64,000 nt of DNA from Sphingomonas sp. GM_Shp_1 (GTDB lineage: Bacteria; Pseudomonadota; Alphaproteobacteria; Sphingomonadales; Sphingomonadaceae), in NCBI RefSeq assembly GCF_026540895.1, contig NZ_JALNUR010000009.1, forward strand, positions 34,707 to 98,706. The letters are read 5' to 3'. The notes below the pieces were generated by a model. It saw only the letters and a list, made by a program, of their open reading frames with translations. It searched no databases and was not told where the DNA came from. Shown one piece after another: positions 46,259-54,373 of the stretch. How positions within the stretch are numbered: the first letter of the stretch is position 1; every line of letters starts with the position of its first letter. A program made the translations under genes and the position numbers.

Positions 46259-46552
46259 TCACCCCCGCCCCAACCGCGCGGCGATCGCCTCGACATCCTC
46301 ATCCGGCGTCACGACCAGCCATTCCCCCGGCCGTCGCCCATCCACCAGAGTCACCGCATTCTTCGGGCACAGCCCCAGGCATTTCGTCTCGATCACCCCG
46401 ACCGACGCCTTGCGCCCCTTGCCGAACATCCGCCTGAGCGCCTTGGCCAGCGAGGTCTTGCCCTTCGGCCCGAACCCGCCGCCCACCTTCTTCGAGCATT
46501 TGCCGCAGACCAGGACCGTCGCTTCCCATTCCGCCTTGGCGCGGCGGATCAT
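46259..46552 (-). CDS. thioredoxin-like [2Fe-2S] ferredoxin
   Basis: 97 aa. Four cysteines in two pairs, VLVCGKCSKKVGG (CxxC) and IETKCLGLCPKNAVTLVDG (CxxxC), the arrangement of thioredoxin-fold [2Fe-2S] proteins. The end has VVTPDEDVEAIAARLG. It probably carries electrons or senses redox state in the cytoplasm. Its ATG overlaps the J-domain gene stop by 4 nt, so the two are coupled. Confidence 0.82.
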   Translation of the reverse strand: MIRRAKAEWEATVLVCGKCSKKVGGGFGPKGKTSLAKALRRMFGKGRKASVGVIETKCLGLCPKNAVTLVDGRRPGEWLVVTPDEDVEAIAARLGRG

Positions 46553-47088
46553 TCGGGTTTCCAGCTCCGCCGTTCCTCGGCGGCGCGCAGGACTTCATAG
46601 GCCGCCTGAACCTGCTGGAACTTGGTCGCCGCTTCGGGGTCGTTGGGGCGGATGTCGGGATGGTTCGCCTTGGCCAGCCCCCGCCAGGTCGCGCGGATCA
46701 AGTCGAACTCGGCATCCGGCTCCAGCCCCAGCGCGTCGAGCGCACGCATCTCGTCGCGCGAGCGGGTGCCGTCGCCCGGCCCCGCCCAGGCCTGATGCTT
46801 GGACTGGGCATAACCGGCGCTGGTGCGCCGCTCCGACGCCTCGCGCGCGGCGGCTTCCTCTGCGCTCAGGCCCTGAAAATAATCCCAGCCGCGATTATAT
46901 TCGGCGGCGTGGGTCTCGCAGAAATACCAGCGGTCGGGGCTGTTGGGCGATTTGGGGGCCGGGCAATTGCCGGGCTGGTCGCAGCCATGCCGGTCGCAGA
47001 TGCGCACGGGCTTGGCCTCCCGCGCCGCGCCATAGCTGCGCCAGCGAGGAAAGCCCCAGTCATTGGATCGGGTAGTAGAACGCGCCAC
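46549..47088 (-). CDS. J-domain (DnaJ-like) protein with N-terminal cysteine motif
   Basis: 179 aa from GTG 47088 (ARSTTRSNDWGFPRWRSYG); ATG 47127 would add 13 residues. The N-terminal half has a Cys/His cluster (RICDRHGCDQPGNCPAP, WYFCETHAAEYNRGWDYF) that may bind zinc. The C-terminal half is a J-domain: DALGLEPDAEFDLIRATWRG, LAKANHPDIRPNDPEAATKF with the HPD tripeptide that stimulates DnaK ATPase, and QQVQAAYEVLR. It is coupled to the ferredoxin gene. Confidence 0.85.
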   Translation of the reverse strand: MARSTTRSNDWGFPRWRSYGAAREAKPVRICDRHGCDQPGNCPAPKSPNSPDRWYFCETHAAEYNRGWDYFQGLSAEEAAAREASERRTSAGYAQSKHQAWAGPGDGTRSRDEMRALDALGLEPDAEFDLIRATWRGLAKANHPDIRPNDPEAATKFQQVQAAYEVLRAAEERRSWKPE

Positions 47089-47229
47089 GCCGCTCGATTT
47101 AAGCGACTTGCGCGCAGGCGCAAGCATCCAGGCGAATGCTTTCCATCATCGACCGCCGAAATGGCCGATGGAAACGCTTGACCGGTCGCCAGCACCTAAG
47201 TCATGAATTATACGTCATCATATAGTCAT

Positions 47230-47253
47230 GTCCGTTGCGGACATATGCGGACA
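47230..47253. promoter_or_regulatory. dyad and direct repeats upstream of the SulP gene
   Basis: GTCCG-ttg-CGGAC (47230-47242) overlaps a direct repeat TGCGGACA at 47236-47243 and 47246-47253, one helical turn apart. It lies 22 nt before the SulP start in an otherwise A/T-rich leader with a possible TATAGT at 47221. Candidate binding site for a regulator of the SulP-carbonic anhydrase operon. Confidence 0.4.
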
Positions 47254-47274
47254 AGAGAGCAGTCAGGAGCTGCC

Positions 47275-48855
47275 ATGGCCCAAAGTCGTTCCTTCCTCGC
47301 CACCGCAAGAGCGGATGTGCCGGCCTCGATCGTGGTGGCGCTGGTCGCCTTGCCGCTATGTCTGGGCGTCGCGGTCGCATCGGGCGCCCCGCCCTTCGCG
47401 GGCATGATCGCCGGGATCGCGGGCGGCCTGGTCGTCGGTTTCCTGTCCAAGTCGCCATTGTCGGTCGCCGGGCCCGCCGCGGGCCTGACCGTCATCGTGT
47501 TCGAGGCGATCGAGCGGCTGCCCAGTTTTCAGGTGTTCCTGCTGGCGGTGACGCTGGCGGGCGTCCTCCAGCTCGCCTTCTCCTTCACCCGCGCGGGCGT
47601 GCTGGCCGAGTTCGTGCCCTCCTCGGTCATCACCGGCATGCTGGCGGCCATCGGGCTGATCCTGATCCTGAAGCAGATTCCGCACGCCATCGGCTATGAC
47701 GGCGATTTCGAGGGCAGCTTCGAATATGCCAGCCGGGCGGGCGGCAACACCTTCACCGACCTTTGGTCCAGCGTCAGCCAGGATATCGCGCCCGGCGCAG
47801 TGCTGATCGGCGCGATCTCGCTCGCCTTCCTGTTCTGGTGGGATCATGCCAAGCCCAAGCAGGGCCCGTTGCGCCTGCTGCCCGGCCCGCTGGTCGTCGT
47901 CGTGATCGGCGTGGTCGGCAACATGATCCTGGGCGCCATCCGGCCCGAGTGGCAACTGGTGGGCAGCCATCTGGTCCAGGTGCCGGTGGCCGGCAGCCCG
48001 TCCGAGTTCATCGGCCAGTTCCAGCTTCCCGACTTCTCGGCGATCGGCATGGGCGCGGTGTGGACCACGGCGATCACGCTCGCCATCGTCGCCAGCCTGG
48101 AATCGCTGCTCAGCGTCAAGGCGGTCGACGAACTCGACCCGCGCCGCCGCACCACCGACAAGAACCGGGAGTTGATGGCGCAGGGCGGCGGCAACATCGT
48201 CTCGGGTCTGCTCGGCGGCCTGCCCGTCACCTCGGTCATCGTCCGCTCCTCGGCCAATGTCGATGCGGGCGCGGAGAGCAAGCTGTCGACCATGCTGCAC
48301 GCCACCTGGCTGCTGCTGTCGGTCGCGCTGATCCCGGTGGTGCTGAACCAGATTCCGCTGGCCGCACTGGCCGCCGTGCTGATCGCCACCGGCTACAAGC
48401 TGTGCAAGCCCAAGCTGTTCGCCGAGCGCTACAAGCAGGGTTGGAGCCAGTTCATCCCGTTCATCGTCACCATCCTGGCGATCCTGCGCACCGACCTGCT
48501 GATCGGGATCGTGGTCGGGCTGGTCGTCGGCTTCGTCTTCGTGGTGGCGCGCAACTTCCGCCCCGCGCTGACCTTCGCCTGCGATGGCGAGGATTGCCTG
48601 ATCCGGGCGCGGCGCAACCTGTACTTCATCCACAAATATGAGCTGCAGAAATCATTGGCCAAGGTGCCGGACAATTCCAATCTGCTGATCGACCTGTCCT
48701 CCACCTCCTATGTCGATCTGGACAATGTCGACATCATCAATGCCTTCATCAAGGGTGCCGATTTCCGCGGGATCACCGTGATCGTGCGCGGCGATATCGC
48801 CGAGCGGACCGCCCCCCTCATCAATGCCCCATCGACCGGAGTGCGCTACGCATGA
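47275..48855 (+). CDS. SulP family anion transporter (bicarbonate/sulfate) with STAS-like end
   Basis: 526 aa from ATG 47275 with CAGGAGC upstream. About 11-14 membrane helices: ARADVPASIVVALVALPLCL, SPLSVAGPAAGLTVIVFEAI, TTAITLAIVASLESLLSVKA, ELMAQGGGNIVSGLLGGLPV, and a cytoplasmic STAS-like end (LLIDLSSTSYVDLDNVDI). It overlaps the beta-carbonic anhydrase gene by 4 nt; such pairs usually move bicarbonate, so bicarbonate uptake is the favoured role. Confidence 0.92.
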   Translation: MAQSRSFLATARADVPASIVVALVALPLCLGVAVASGAPPFAGMIAGIAGGLVVGFLSKSPLSVAGPAAGLTVIVFEAIERLPSFQVFLLAVTLAGVLQLAFSFTRAGVLAEFVPSSVITGMLAAIGLILILKQIPHAIGYDGDFEGSFEYASRAGGNTFTDLWSSVSQDIAPGAVLIGAISLAFLFWWDHAKPKQGPLRLLPGPLVVVVIGVVGNMILGAIRPEWQLVGSHLVQVPVAGSPSEFIGQFQLPDFSAIGMGAVWTTAITLAIVASLESLLSVKAVDELDPRRRTTDKNRELMAQGGGNIVSGLLGGLPVTSVIVRSSANVDAGAESKLSTMLHATWLLLSVALIPVVLNQIPLAALAAVLIATGYKLCKPKLFAERYKQGWSQFIPFIVTILAILRTDLLIGIVVGLVVGFVFVVARNFRPALTFACDGEDCLIRARRNLYFIHKYELQKSLAKVPDNSNLLIDLSSTSYVDLDNVDIINAFIKGADFRGITVIVRGDIAERTAPLINAPSTGVRYA

Positions 48856-49490
48856 GGGAATATAAGCAGCTCCTGCTCGCCAATAAGGCCTGGGCGACCG
48901 AACTCCTCGAGGAGAAGGCCGACTTCTTCCAGCGCCAGACGGCGGGGCAGAAGCCCGATTTCCTGTGGATCGGCTGTTCCGACAGCCGGGTGACGCCCGA
49001 GCAGCTGACCATGACCCCGCCGGGCGGCATGTTCCTGCATCGCAACATCGCCAACCTGGTCCATGACGACGACCTGAACCTGTTGTCGGTCGTGCAATAT
49101 GCGGTCGACGTGCTGAAGGTCCGCCATGTCATCCTGTGCGGCCATCATGGTTGTGGCGGGGTGTTGGCGACGCTGGAGGGCGGGACGGAAGGACCGCTCG
49201 ACCGGTGGCTGACCAATGCCCGCGACGTGCTGCACCGCCATCAGGACGAGATCGACGCCCAGCCGGATCAGGCCGCCAAGGTCAACCGGCTGGTCGAGGT
49301 GAACGTCATGGAACAGCTCCGCCACCTCGCCCGGCTGGATACCATCCAGAAGGCGTTCGCGGAAAAGCGCGAACTATGGCTGCACGGCTGGGTCTACGAC
49401 ATTCGCGACGGGCATATCAAAACCCTGCTGGAGATCGATGCGACCACCGATCTCGACGGACTGGCGCGGCCGGACAAGGTGCTGGTCTAG
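48852..49490 (+). CDS. beta-class carbonic anhydrase
   Basis: 212 aa, zinc enzyme interconverting CO2 and bicarbonate. Zinc ligands in LWIGCSDSRVTPEQL (Cys and the Asp-Arg pair) and VILCGHHGCGGVLATLEGG (His and Cys). Also MFLHRNIANLV and LWLHGWVYDIRDGHIKTLL. Translation is coupled to the SulP gene (ATGA), so hydration and transport are made together. Confidence 0.95.
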   Translation: MREYKQLLLANKAWATELLEEKADFFQRQTAGQKPDFLWIGCSDSRVTPEQLTMTPPGGMFLHRNIANLVHDDDLNLLSVVQYAVDVLKVRHVILCGHHGCGGVLATLEGGTEGPLDRWLTNARDVLHRHQDEIDAQPDQAAKVNRLVEVNVMEQLRHLARLDTIQKAFAEKRELWLHGWVYDIRDGHIKTLLEIDATTDLDGLARPDKVLV

Positions 49491-49519
49491 GGCGGGTCGG
49501 CATTCATCTTCGCGTGATG

Positions 49520-49820
49520 AATATGTTCGCGCGGAGGCGCGGAGGGCGCAGAGATGGTGTGCTTGAGGCAGCGGCAGTCCTTTTTGTCATCCGACGCTTA
49601 GAGCGGGATGACATCAGGTTGATCCACCCCTCCCCTTCAGGGGAGGGGCCGGGGGTGGGGCGCTTCCACAAACGCGGTGCCTGCGGAGATGCCCCACCCC
49701 AACCCCTCCCCTGAAGGGGAGGGGCTCGGCTCGGGTCGACTCCATGTCATCCTGCTCTGGTAAAGCGCGCTGCCGCGCGAACATGATTCCTCTGCGTCCT
49801 CCGCGCCTCTGCGCGCAAAG
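49520..49820. repeat. nested imperfect inverted repeat (about 300 bp)
   Basis: Outer arms: GCGGAGGCGCGGAGG at 49531-49545 and its near inverse at 49789-49815. Middle arms: AGAGCGGGATGACAT and its near inverse ATGTCATCCTGCTCT. Inner arms: CCCCTCCCCT-tc-AGGGGAGGGG (49627-49648) and the same with centre ga (49703-49724). With the MITE-like copy 3 it fills the 699-bp gap 49491-50189, in which no gene is visible. Confidence 0.75.
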
Positions 49821-49877
49821 AACCGTCGGCGTCCTCACTTGTATGCTTGACTCGATGGACTTTGATCTGGCCTCAGT

Positions 49878-50118
49878 CGGATCGACATTCATGCTACTCC
49901 TTTTTCCCTCTCCCCTGGATAGGGGAGAGGGTTAGCGGAGCTTGCCAGCCTGCTGGCTAGCGCAGCTTGGGTGAGGGGTCGAGCGAGCCACAGGCTCGCG
50001 CGCTCTTCGAGCGCACACCCCTCACCCAGCTCCGACTAAGCCTTTGCTTTCGCAAAGACCAAGTCTGCGCAACCCTCTCCCCTCAGAGAGGGGCGAGGGA
50101 AAAGAAGGGCATATCTGC
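49878..50118. repeat. multi-hairpin MITE-like element, copy 3
   Basis: Left end CGGATCGACATTC (49878-49890) matches in reverse complement the right end of copy 2. The core has the same first stem (CCCTCTCCCC/GGGGAGAGGG), GCGAGCC-aca-GGCTCGC, and a changed stem GCGCTC-ttc-GAGCGC (50000-50014) in which one G-C pair of copies 1 and 2 has become T-A. The right end stops at GGCATATCTG (50118), where the match to copy 2 breaks off. Confidence 0.85.
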
Positions 50119-50189
50119 CGGACTGGGGGCAGCTTATCACCGGTCAGTGATCCGTTATCGCCCCGTCGCCGCCGGTCGGCGGGACGGTC

Positions 50190-50576
50190 ATCAGCCAGAG
50201 GGCCTGTAAGCCGGGTTCTGTCCACCGGCCAAAGCCGGATGGGCGACCATTCTTCTAGGACGATGCTCGCACATCGCCTCAAGCAACCAACCCGGATGGC
50301 GGGCGGGAACACGCCCCGACGCTTGGCAGCGCCATGCCATCCCTATTCGGTCTTGCTCCCGGTGGGGTTTGCCATGCCGTTCCCGTTACCGGGACCGCGG
50401 TGCGCTTTTACCGCACCCTTTCACCCTGACCTGGCCGAAGCCGTGGCCGTCTGCTCTCTGTGGCACTGTCCCTGGGGTCACCCCCGCCGGGCGTTACCCG
50501 GCACCGTCGTTCCGTGGAGCCCGGACTTTCCTCGCCCCCGGTTTCCCGAGGCCGCGGCCGCCCGGCCCTCTGACTG
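50190..50576 (-). ncRNA. rnpB: RNase P RNA (class A)
   Basis: About 387 nt. On the minus strand the universal core GAGGAAAGTCCGGGCTCC lies near the 5' end, and the tail AACCCGGCTTACAGGCCC near the 3' end. The ends pair as helix P1 (CAGAGGGCC with GGCCCTCTG), which sets the limits. Also seen are GGGTGAAAGGGTGCGGTAAA (CR-II/III region) and an internal AGCAAGACCGAATAGG. It is the catalytic RNA that trims tRNA 5' leaders; the protein partner RnpA is not in this window. Confidence 0.96.
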
Positions 50577-50582
50577 CTGGGC

Positions 50583-50610
50583 GATGTAGACGGATTGCTG
50601 GGGAGGGCAA
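50583..50610 (-). promoter_or_regulatory. candidate promoter of rnpB
   Basis: On the minus strand TTGCCC (-35, 50610-50605) and TACATC (-10, 50588-50583) are separated by 16 bp. The predicted start, about 7 nt on, coincides with the 5' end expected from helix P1. Confidence 0.5.
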
Positions 50611-50653
50611 GGGGTTTGTGGGGTTCGGACGGTTGGGGCGGTTGGGGCGTGGC

Positions 50654-50726
50654 CTTCGACTTCGCTCAGGCTGAACGGATTTCAGTATCCGGCTCCTCGC
50701 TCCGTTCAGGCTGAGCGAAGTCGAAG
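50654..50726. repeat. CTTCGACTTCGCTCAG inverted-repeat element
   Basis: Direct arm at 50654-50669 and perfect inverted arm at 50711-50726, in the gap between rnpB and the amidase gene. Same family as at 16.7 and 29.3 kb. Confidence 0.88.
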
Positions 50727-50745
50727 CCTACGCCCCGCCCTCCCC

Positions 50746-51435
50746 TCAATCATCCCCCTGCGGACGCGGCAACAACAAGGCCAGCAGGATCATCCGGCAC
50801 TCCGCATCGATCTCGCCATCGATCAGTTCGGGGCGGAAGCGCCGCTGGAACGCCATGATCGCCGCCATCCGGTCGGTCACGTCATAGCCGAACCGCTCCA
50901 GCGCCAGGCAGAAGCCCGCCTCGGTCCACATCGGGTCCATCAGATTCTTGGTCGGGCGCGGCAGGGCCAGACGTCGCCGGGCCAGCGCGCCCCAGGGGAA
51001 CAGCTCGCCCGGGTCGCGCTTGCGGGCGGGGGCGATATCGGAATGGCCGACGATATTGCCGCGCGTGATGCCATGGCGCTTCTGGATGTCGGCGACCAGT
51101 TCCATCACCGCCGCGATCTGTTCGTCGGGAAAGGGACGATAGCCCCAGTCATGGCCGGGATTGACGATCTCGATCCCGATGCTCGCCGAATTCACATCCT
51201 CGATCGAACGCCAGTGCGAGCGTCCGGCATGCCAGGCCCGGTTCTCCTCATCGACCAGGCGCAGGACGGTGCCGTCCTCGGTGACGAGATAGTGGCAGGA
51301 TACCTTGGCCTCCGGGTCGCATAGCCGCGCGATGGCGGACTCGGCATCCTGCATTCCCGTATAGTGCAATACGATCATCGTGATGGGCAGGGTTCGCGCG
51401 TCGAAATTGGGTGACGGCGTTTCGACGATCGTCAT
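50746..51435 (-). CDS. N-acetylmuramoyl-L-alanine amidase (AmpD/Amidase_2 type)
   Basis: 229 aa from ATG 51435 with AGGAGG upstream. Amidase_2 domain: ITMIVLHYTGMQDAESAIAR, SCHYLVTEDGTVLRLVDEEN, AWHAGRSHWR, SIGIEIVNPGHDWGYRPFPD and NIVGHSDIAPARKRDPGELF. The zinc ligands are the His of VLHYT, His of VGHSDIAP and Asp of KRDPG. The C-terminus (about 170-225) is a peptidoglycan-binding-like helical domain. No signal peptide, so it may recycle anhydro-muropeptides in the cytoplasm like AmpD. Confidence 0.92.
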   Translation of the reverse strand: MTIVETPSPNFDARTLPITMIVLHYTGMQDAESAIARLCDPEAKVSCHYLVTEDGTVLRLVDEENRAWHAGRSHWRSIEDVNSASIGIEIVNPGHDWGYRPFPDEQIAAVMELVADIQKRHGITRGNIVGHSDIAPARKRDPGELFPWGALARRRLALPRPTKNLMDPMWTEAGFCLALERFGYDVTDRMAAIMAFQRRFRPELIDGEIDAECRMILLALLLPRPQGDD

Positions 51436-51501
51436 GCAACCTCCTGAACGACCTCCGTTCGCCGCCCCTGTTAGCGGCATCGCGGTCGCAAGGATACGCC
51501 C

Positions 51502-52386
51502 TCATGCGCGGCGAAGGGGATCGTCCGCGACACATTTCTCATACACCCCGCGCCCGACGGGAGCGAGTTGGAACAGGTCGGTCTGGCCGATCACCGTCTC
51601 GCCCGCGCCCAGGATCAATCCGGCGGAGGGGCGCATCGCATCGGCGATGGTCTGGAAGGCGCGCCGCTTGGGCTCGGGGGCGAGATAGAGCATGACGTTT
51701 CGGCACAGCACCAGATCGAACGGGCCGCCCGGCGCGGGGTCGGACGCCAGGTTCATCTGGCGAAAGCTGATATGGCGCAGCAATTCGGGCCGGACGACCC
51801 ATTCATTGCCGGGCCGCCCCTCGAACCAGTGGACCATCTGGCGGATCGGCAGGCCGCGCTGCACCTCGAACTGGGTGAAGCAGCCGCTCCGCGCCCGGGC
51901 CAGCGCCGCTTCGGATACGTCGGTCGCGACGATTTCGGGCACCGCCATGCCCGATGCCTGGTGACGTTCGGCAAAGAGCATCGCGATCGACAGCGGCTCC
52001 TGCCCCGACGAGCAGCCCGCGCTCCAGATACGGGGTCGCCGGCCGGTGCGCTCCACCTCCGCGACGATCGCCAGGACATGATCGAACACCTGCGGGTCGC
52101 GGAAGAAGGACGTCTCGCCATTGACCAGCGCATCGACCACGCGGCCCGCCAGCGAGGGATCCCGGCCGTCGAGTACGGCGGAGACCAGTTGGTCGAGCGT
52201 ATCGAAATGCCGTTCGCGCATCAGCGGCAGCAACACCGTATCGACCCGCGTGGAGCGATGGCTGACGATCTGCTGCCCGGTCCGCGCCTCCAACAGGGCG
52301 GCCAGCACGGCCAGCGCCTGTCCGGATGCGGCGGGGTGCGTCGCGGAACGCTCGGCAAGGGCGGGAGGGCAGAGAACAGCCGGCAT
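51502..52386 (-). CDS. cheR: chemotaxis protein methyltransferase CheR
   Basis: 294 aa. Adds methyl groups to receptor glutamates using SAM. N-terminal helical domain, then catalytic part: NGETSFFRDPQVFDHVL, IWSAGCSSGQEPLSIAMLF, EIVATDVSEAALARARSGCF, FDLVLCRNVMLYLAPE. It lies 2 nt after cheB and is the last gene of the che operon. No receptor gene is present in the window. Confidence 0.94.
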   Translation of the reverse strand: MPAVLCPPALAERSATHPAASGQALAVLAALLEARTGQQIVSHRSTRVDTVLLPLMRERHFDTLDQLVSAVLDGRDPSLAGRVVDALVNGETSFFRDPQVFDHVLAIVAEVERTGRRPRIWSAGCSSGQEPLSIAMLFAERHQASGMAVPEIVATDVSEAALARARSGCFTQFEVQRGLPIRQMVHWFEGRPGNEWVVRPELLRHISFRQMNLASDPAPGGPFDLVLCRNVMLYLAPEPKRRAFQTIADAMRPSAGLILGAGETVIGQTDLFQLAPVGRGVYEKCVADDPLRRA

Positions 52387-52388
52387 GG

Positions 52389-53480
52389 TCAGGCCATCGC
52401 CCCGGTGATGATCATCGTGCCGATCGCACCGGGCGGCATGATGAAGTCGGCCAGATCGTTGGACACGACCGCCCCCGGCATGCCCCAGACGACCGAACTG
52501 TCACGGTCCTGTGCGATGATCGTACCCCCTGCCGCCTTCAACACGCGCGCCCCTTCCATGCCGTCGCGCCCCATGCCCGTCAGGACGATCCCCCAGGCGC
52601 GGGTTCCCCAGACCTCCGCGATGGAGGCGAACATCGGATCGACCGAGGGCAGGCAGCCGCTGCTCGCCCGGTCGTGTCGCAAGCGGATAGCGGCGCCGCC
52701 ATCGGCCAGCGGGATGAAGGTGATGTGCGCATCGCCCGGTGCGACGATGATCCGGCCCGGCCGCACGCGCATCCGGTCCTCCGCCACGTCGCAGGGACGG
52801 CGCGCGACGGCGGTCAGTTGCGCCGCGAAAAAGGGCATGAACGAGGCCGGGAGATGCTGCGTCACGACGATCGGCACCGTCATCGTGGCGGGAAGCGGCG
52901 CCAGCAATTGCGCCAGCGCATGGATACCGCCGGTCGACGCGCCGATCGCGATGATCTCCGGCCGGGCATGACCGATGGGCAGCAACGGTACGCTGGGCAG
53001 TGGCGCGGCACGCTCATCGGACAGCGCCAACGCATCGAGCTTGTGGAGCAAAGCCTGGGCGAAGTCGGACAGCCCCTGCGGCCGGGGCTTGACCAGTGTG
53101 TCGGCCGCGCCGTGCGCCAGCGCCTGCACCGCCGCCGCGCCACCGGTCGGGGTGGAGGAGGATACGATGATGATTCGCGCCCCCTGCCCCGCCGCCAACA
53201 GGCTGGGCAAGGCGGTGATCCCGTCCATCCCCGGCATCGCGACGTCGAGCAGGATGATATCGGCGCGATCGGACGCCAGAAAGGCGAGCGCGGCGTCGAC
53301 ATGGCTGACCGCGCCGACCACCGCGAACCGGGCGTGCGGCTCGATCTGACGGGCGATCAGGGCGCGCGCGACGGCGGAATCGTCGACGATCAGGATGCGC
53401 GTCGGCCCCGCACGCTCGATGAGGGGGAAGGCCCCTGGCGCGGCGGGCGGCACCATGCCGCTATGATCCCCAGGCGCCAT
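52389..53480 (-). CDS. cheB: chemotaxis response regulator/methylesterase CheB
   Basis: 363 aa from ATG 53480. Receiver domain about 25-140 (RILIVDDSAVARALIARQIE, DIILLDVAMPGMDGITALPS, SSSTPTGGAAAV, LVKPRP), then methylesterase domain about 175-360 with the catalytic Ser in GASTGGIHALAQLL, His in VVTQHLPASF and Asp in TGMGRDGMEGARVL. Removes receptor methyl groups when phosphorylated by CheA. Starts 14 nt after cheY. Confidence 0.94.
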   Translation of the reverse strand: MAPGDHSGMVPPAAPGAFPLIERAGPTRILIVDDSAVARALIARQIEPHARFAVVGAVSHVDAALAFLASDRADIILLDVAMPGMDGITALPSLLAAGQGARIIIVSSSTPTGGAAAVQALAHGAADTLVKPRPQGLSDFAQALLHKLDALALSDERAAPLPSVPLLPIGHARPEIIAIGASTGGIHALAQLLAPLPATMTVPIVVTQHLPASFMPFFAAQLTAVARRPCDVAEDRMRVRPGRIIVAPGDAHITFIPLADGGAAIRLRHDRASSGCLPSVDPMFASIAEVWGTRAWGIVLTGMGRDGMEGARVLKAAGGTIIAQDRDSSVVWGMPGAVVSNDLADFIMPPGAIGTMIITGAMA

Positions 53481-53494
53481 CGAATTCGCCGGGG

Positions 53495-53860
53495 TCAGAT
53501 CATGCCGACGAGCTGGAGCTTGCTTTCCAGCGTGTCGCGGTCGAACGGCTTCATGATATATTCGTCCGCCCCGGCATCGATCGCCGCGCGGATATGCGCC
53601 ATACCGTTTTCGGTCGTGCAGAAGACGATGCGCGGACGCTGCGGCAGATTGGCCTCGCGCAGGGCGCGCAGGAAATCCATGCCGCTCATCACCGGCATGT
53701 TCCAGTCGAGCAGGATGACGTCGGGCACCGATTCCAGGCACGCCTCCAGCGCCTCGCGACCGTCCCCGGCCTCGCGCACCTGAAGGTCCAGCGTTTCCAA
53801 TATGTGCCGGGCAACCTTTCGGATCACCTTGGAGTCATCGACCACGAGACAGGTTTTCAT
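53495..53860 (-). CDS. CheY-like chemotaxis response regulator
   Basis: 121 aa receiver. Acidic pair in LVVDDSKVIRKVA, phospho-acceptor Asp52 in VILLDWNMPVMSGMDFL, Thr in FCTTENG and Lys in YIMKPFDRDTLESKL. This profile is the CheY/PilG type that binds motor or other targets when phosphorylated. 84 nt after cheW. Confidence 0.92.
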   Translation of the reverse strand: MKTCLVVDDSKVIRKVARHILETLDLQVREAGDGREALEACLESVPDVILLDWNMPVMSGMDFLRALREANLPQRPRIVFCTTENGMAHIRAAIDAGADEYIMKPFDRDTLESKLQLVGMI

Positions 53861-53944
53861 GCGGCACGCCTTGCTACTACTGCGGTCCAGCCGGGACCCA
53901 GGCGATGTTGATAGCGATCGAAAGGTAACAGGTGGGTTAATCCG

Positions 53945-54373
53945 CTATGCCAGGATGGGCGTGGGATGCGGGACCAGCCGTGACAGGTCGAGGATCAGCA
54001 ACGGCTCGCCCTCGCGCACGACCATGCCGTTCGCCGCGCGCGACCAGGCGCCGCCGCCGGGCGGGGCATGCGGCATCGGGCTGGTCTCGAACGTCTCGAT
54101 ATCCTCCAGCGCGTCGACCAGCATCGCGTAATAATGGCCGTCCTGCCGGGTGATGACCGCGCGGCGGACATGCGGCGGCATCGGCTCCAGCCCCAGCGCG
54201 CGCCGGGTGTCGACCACCGTGACGACCCGGCTGCGCAGCGCGGTCAGCCCCCGGACGGAGGGCTCAGCGCGGGGCACCGCCACGACATCGCCGATATCGA
54301 CCACCGAGTCGACCTGATCGGCGTCGAAGACGACACCCTGCCCGGCGATGCTGGCGATCAGGAACAGGGTCAT
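53945..54373 (-). CDS. cheW: chemotaxis coupling protein CheW
   Basis: 142 aa from ATG 54373, overlapping the cheA stop by 4 nt. CheW fold: MTLFLIASIAGQGVVFDADQ, VDSVVDIGDVVAVPRAEPSV, RGLTALRSRVVTVVDTRRAL, VRREGE-type MVVREGEPLLILDLSRLV. It links receptors to CheA. Somewhat short and diverged, with a Pro-rich loop (MPHAPPGGGAWSR). Confidence 0.88.
   Translation of the reverse strand: MTLFLIASIAGQGVVFDADQVDSVVDIGDVVAVPRAEPSVRGLTALRSRVVTVVDTRRALGLEPMPPHVRRAVITRQDGHYYAMLVDALEDIETFETSPMPHAPPGGGAWSRAANGMVVREGEPLLILDLSRLVPHPTPILA

Noticed and set aside
47203..47274. ATG 47203 as start of the SulP gene
   Set aside because: The added 24 residues cover the repeat-bearing leader and lack a ribosome-binding site, whereas ATG 47275 has CAGGAGC at proper distance.
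49744..49935. 63-codon frame on the plus strand in the rnpB-upstream gap
   Set aside because: Made entirely of two repeat elements; its end, FPSPLDRGEG, is the translated first hairpin of the MITE-like repeat.
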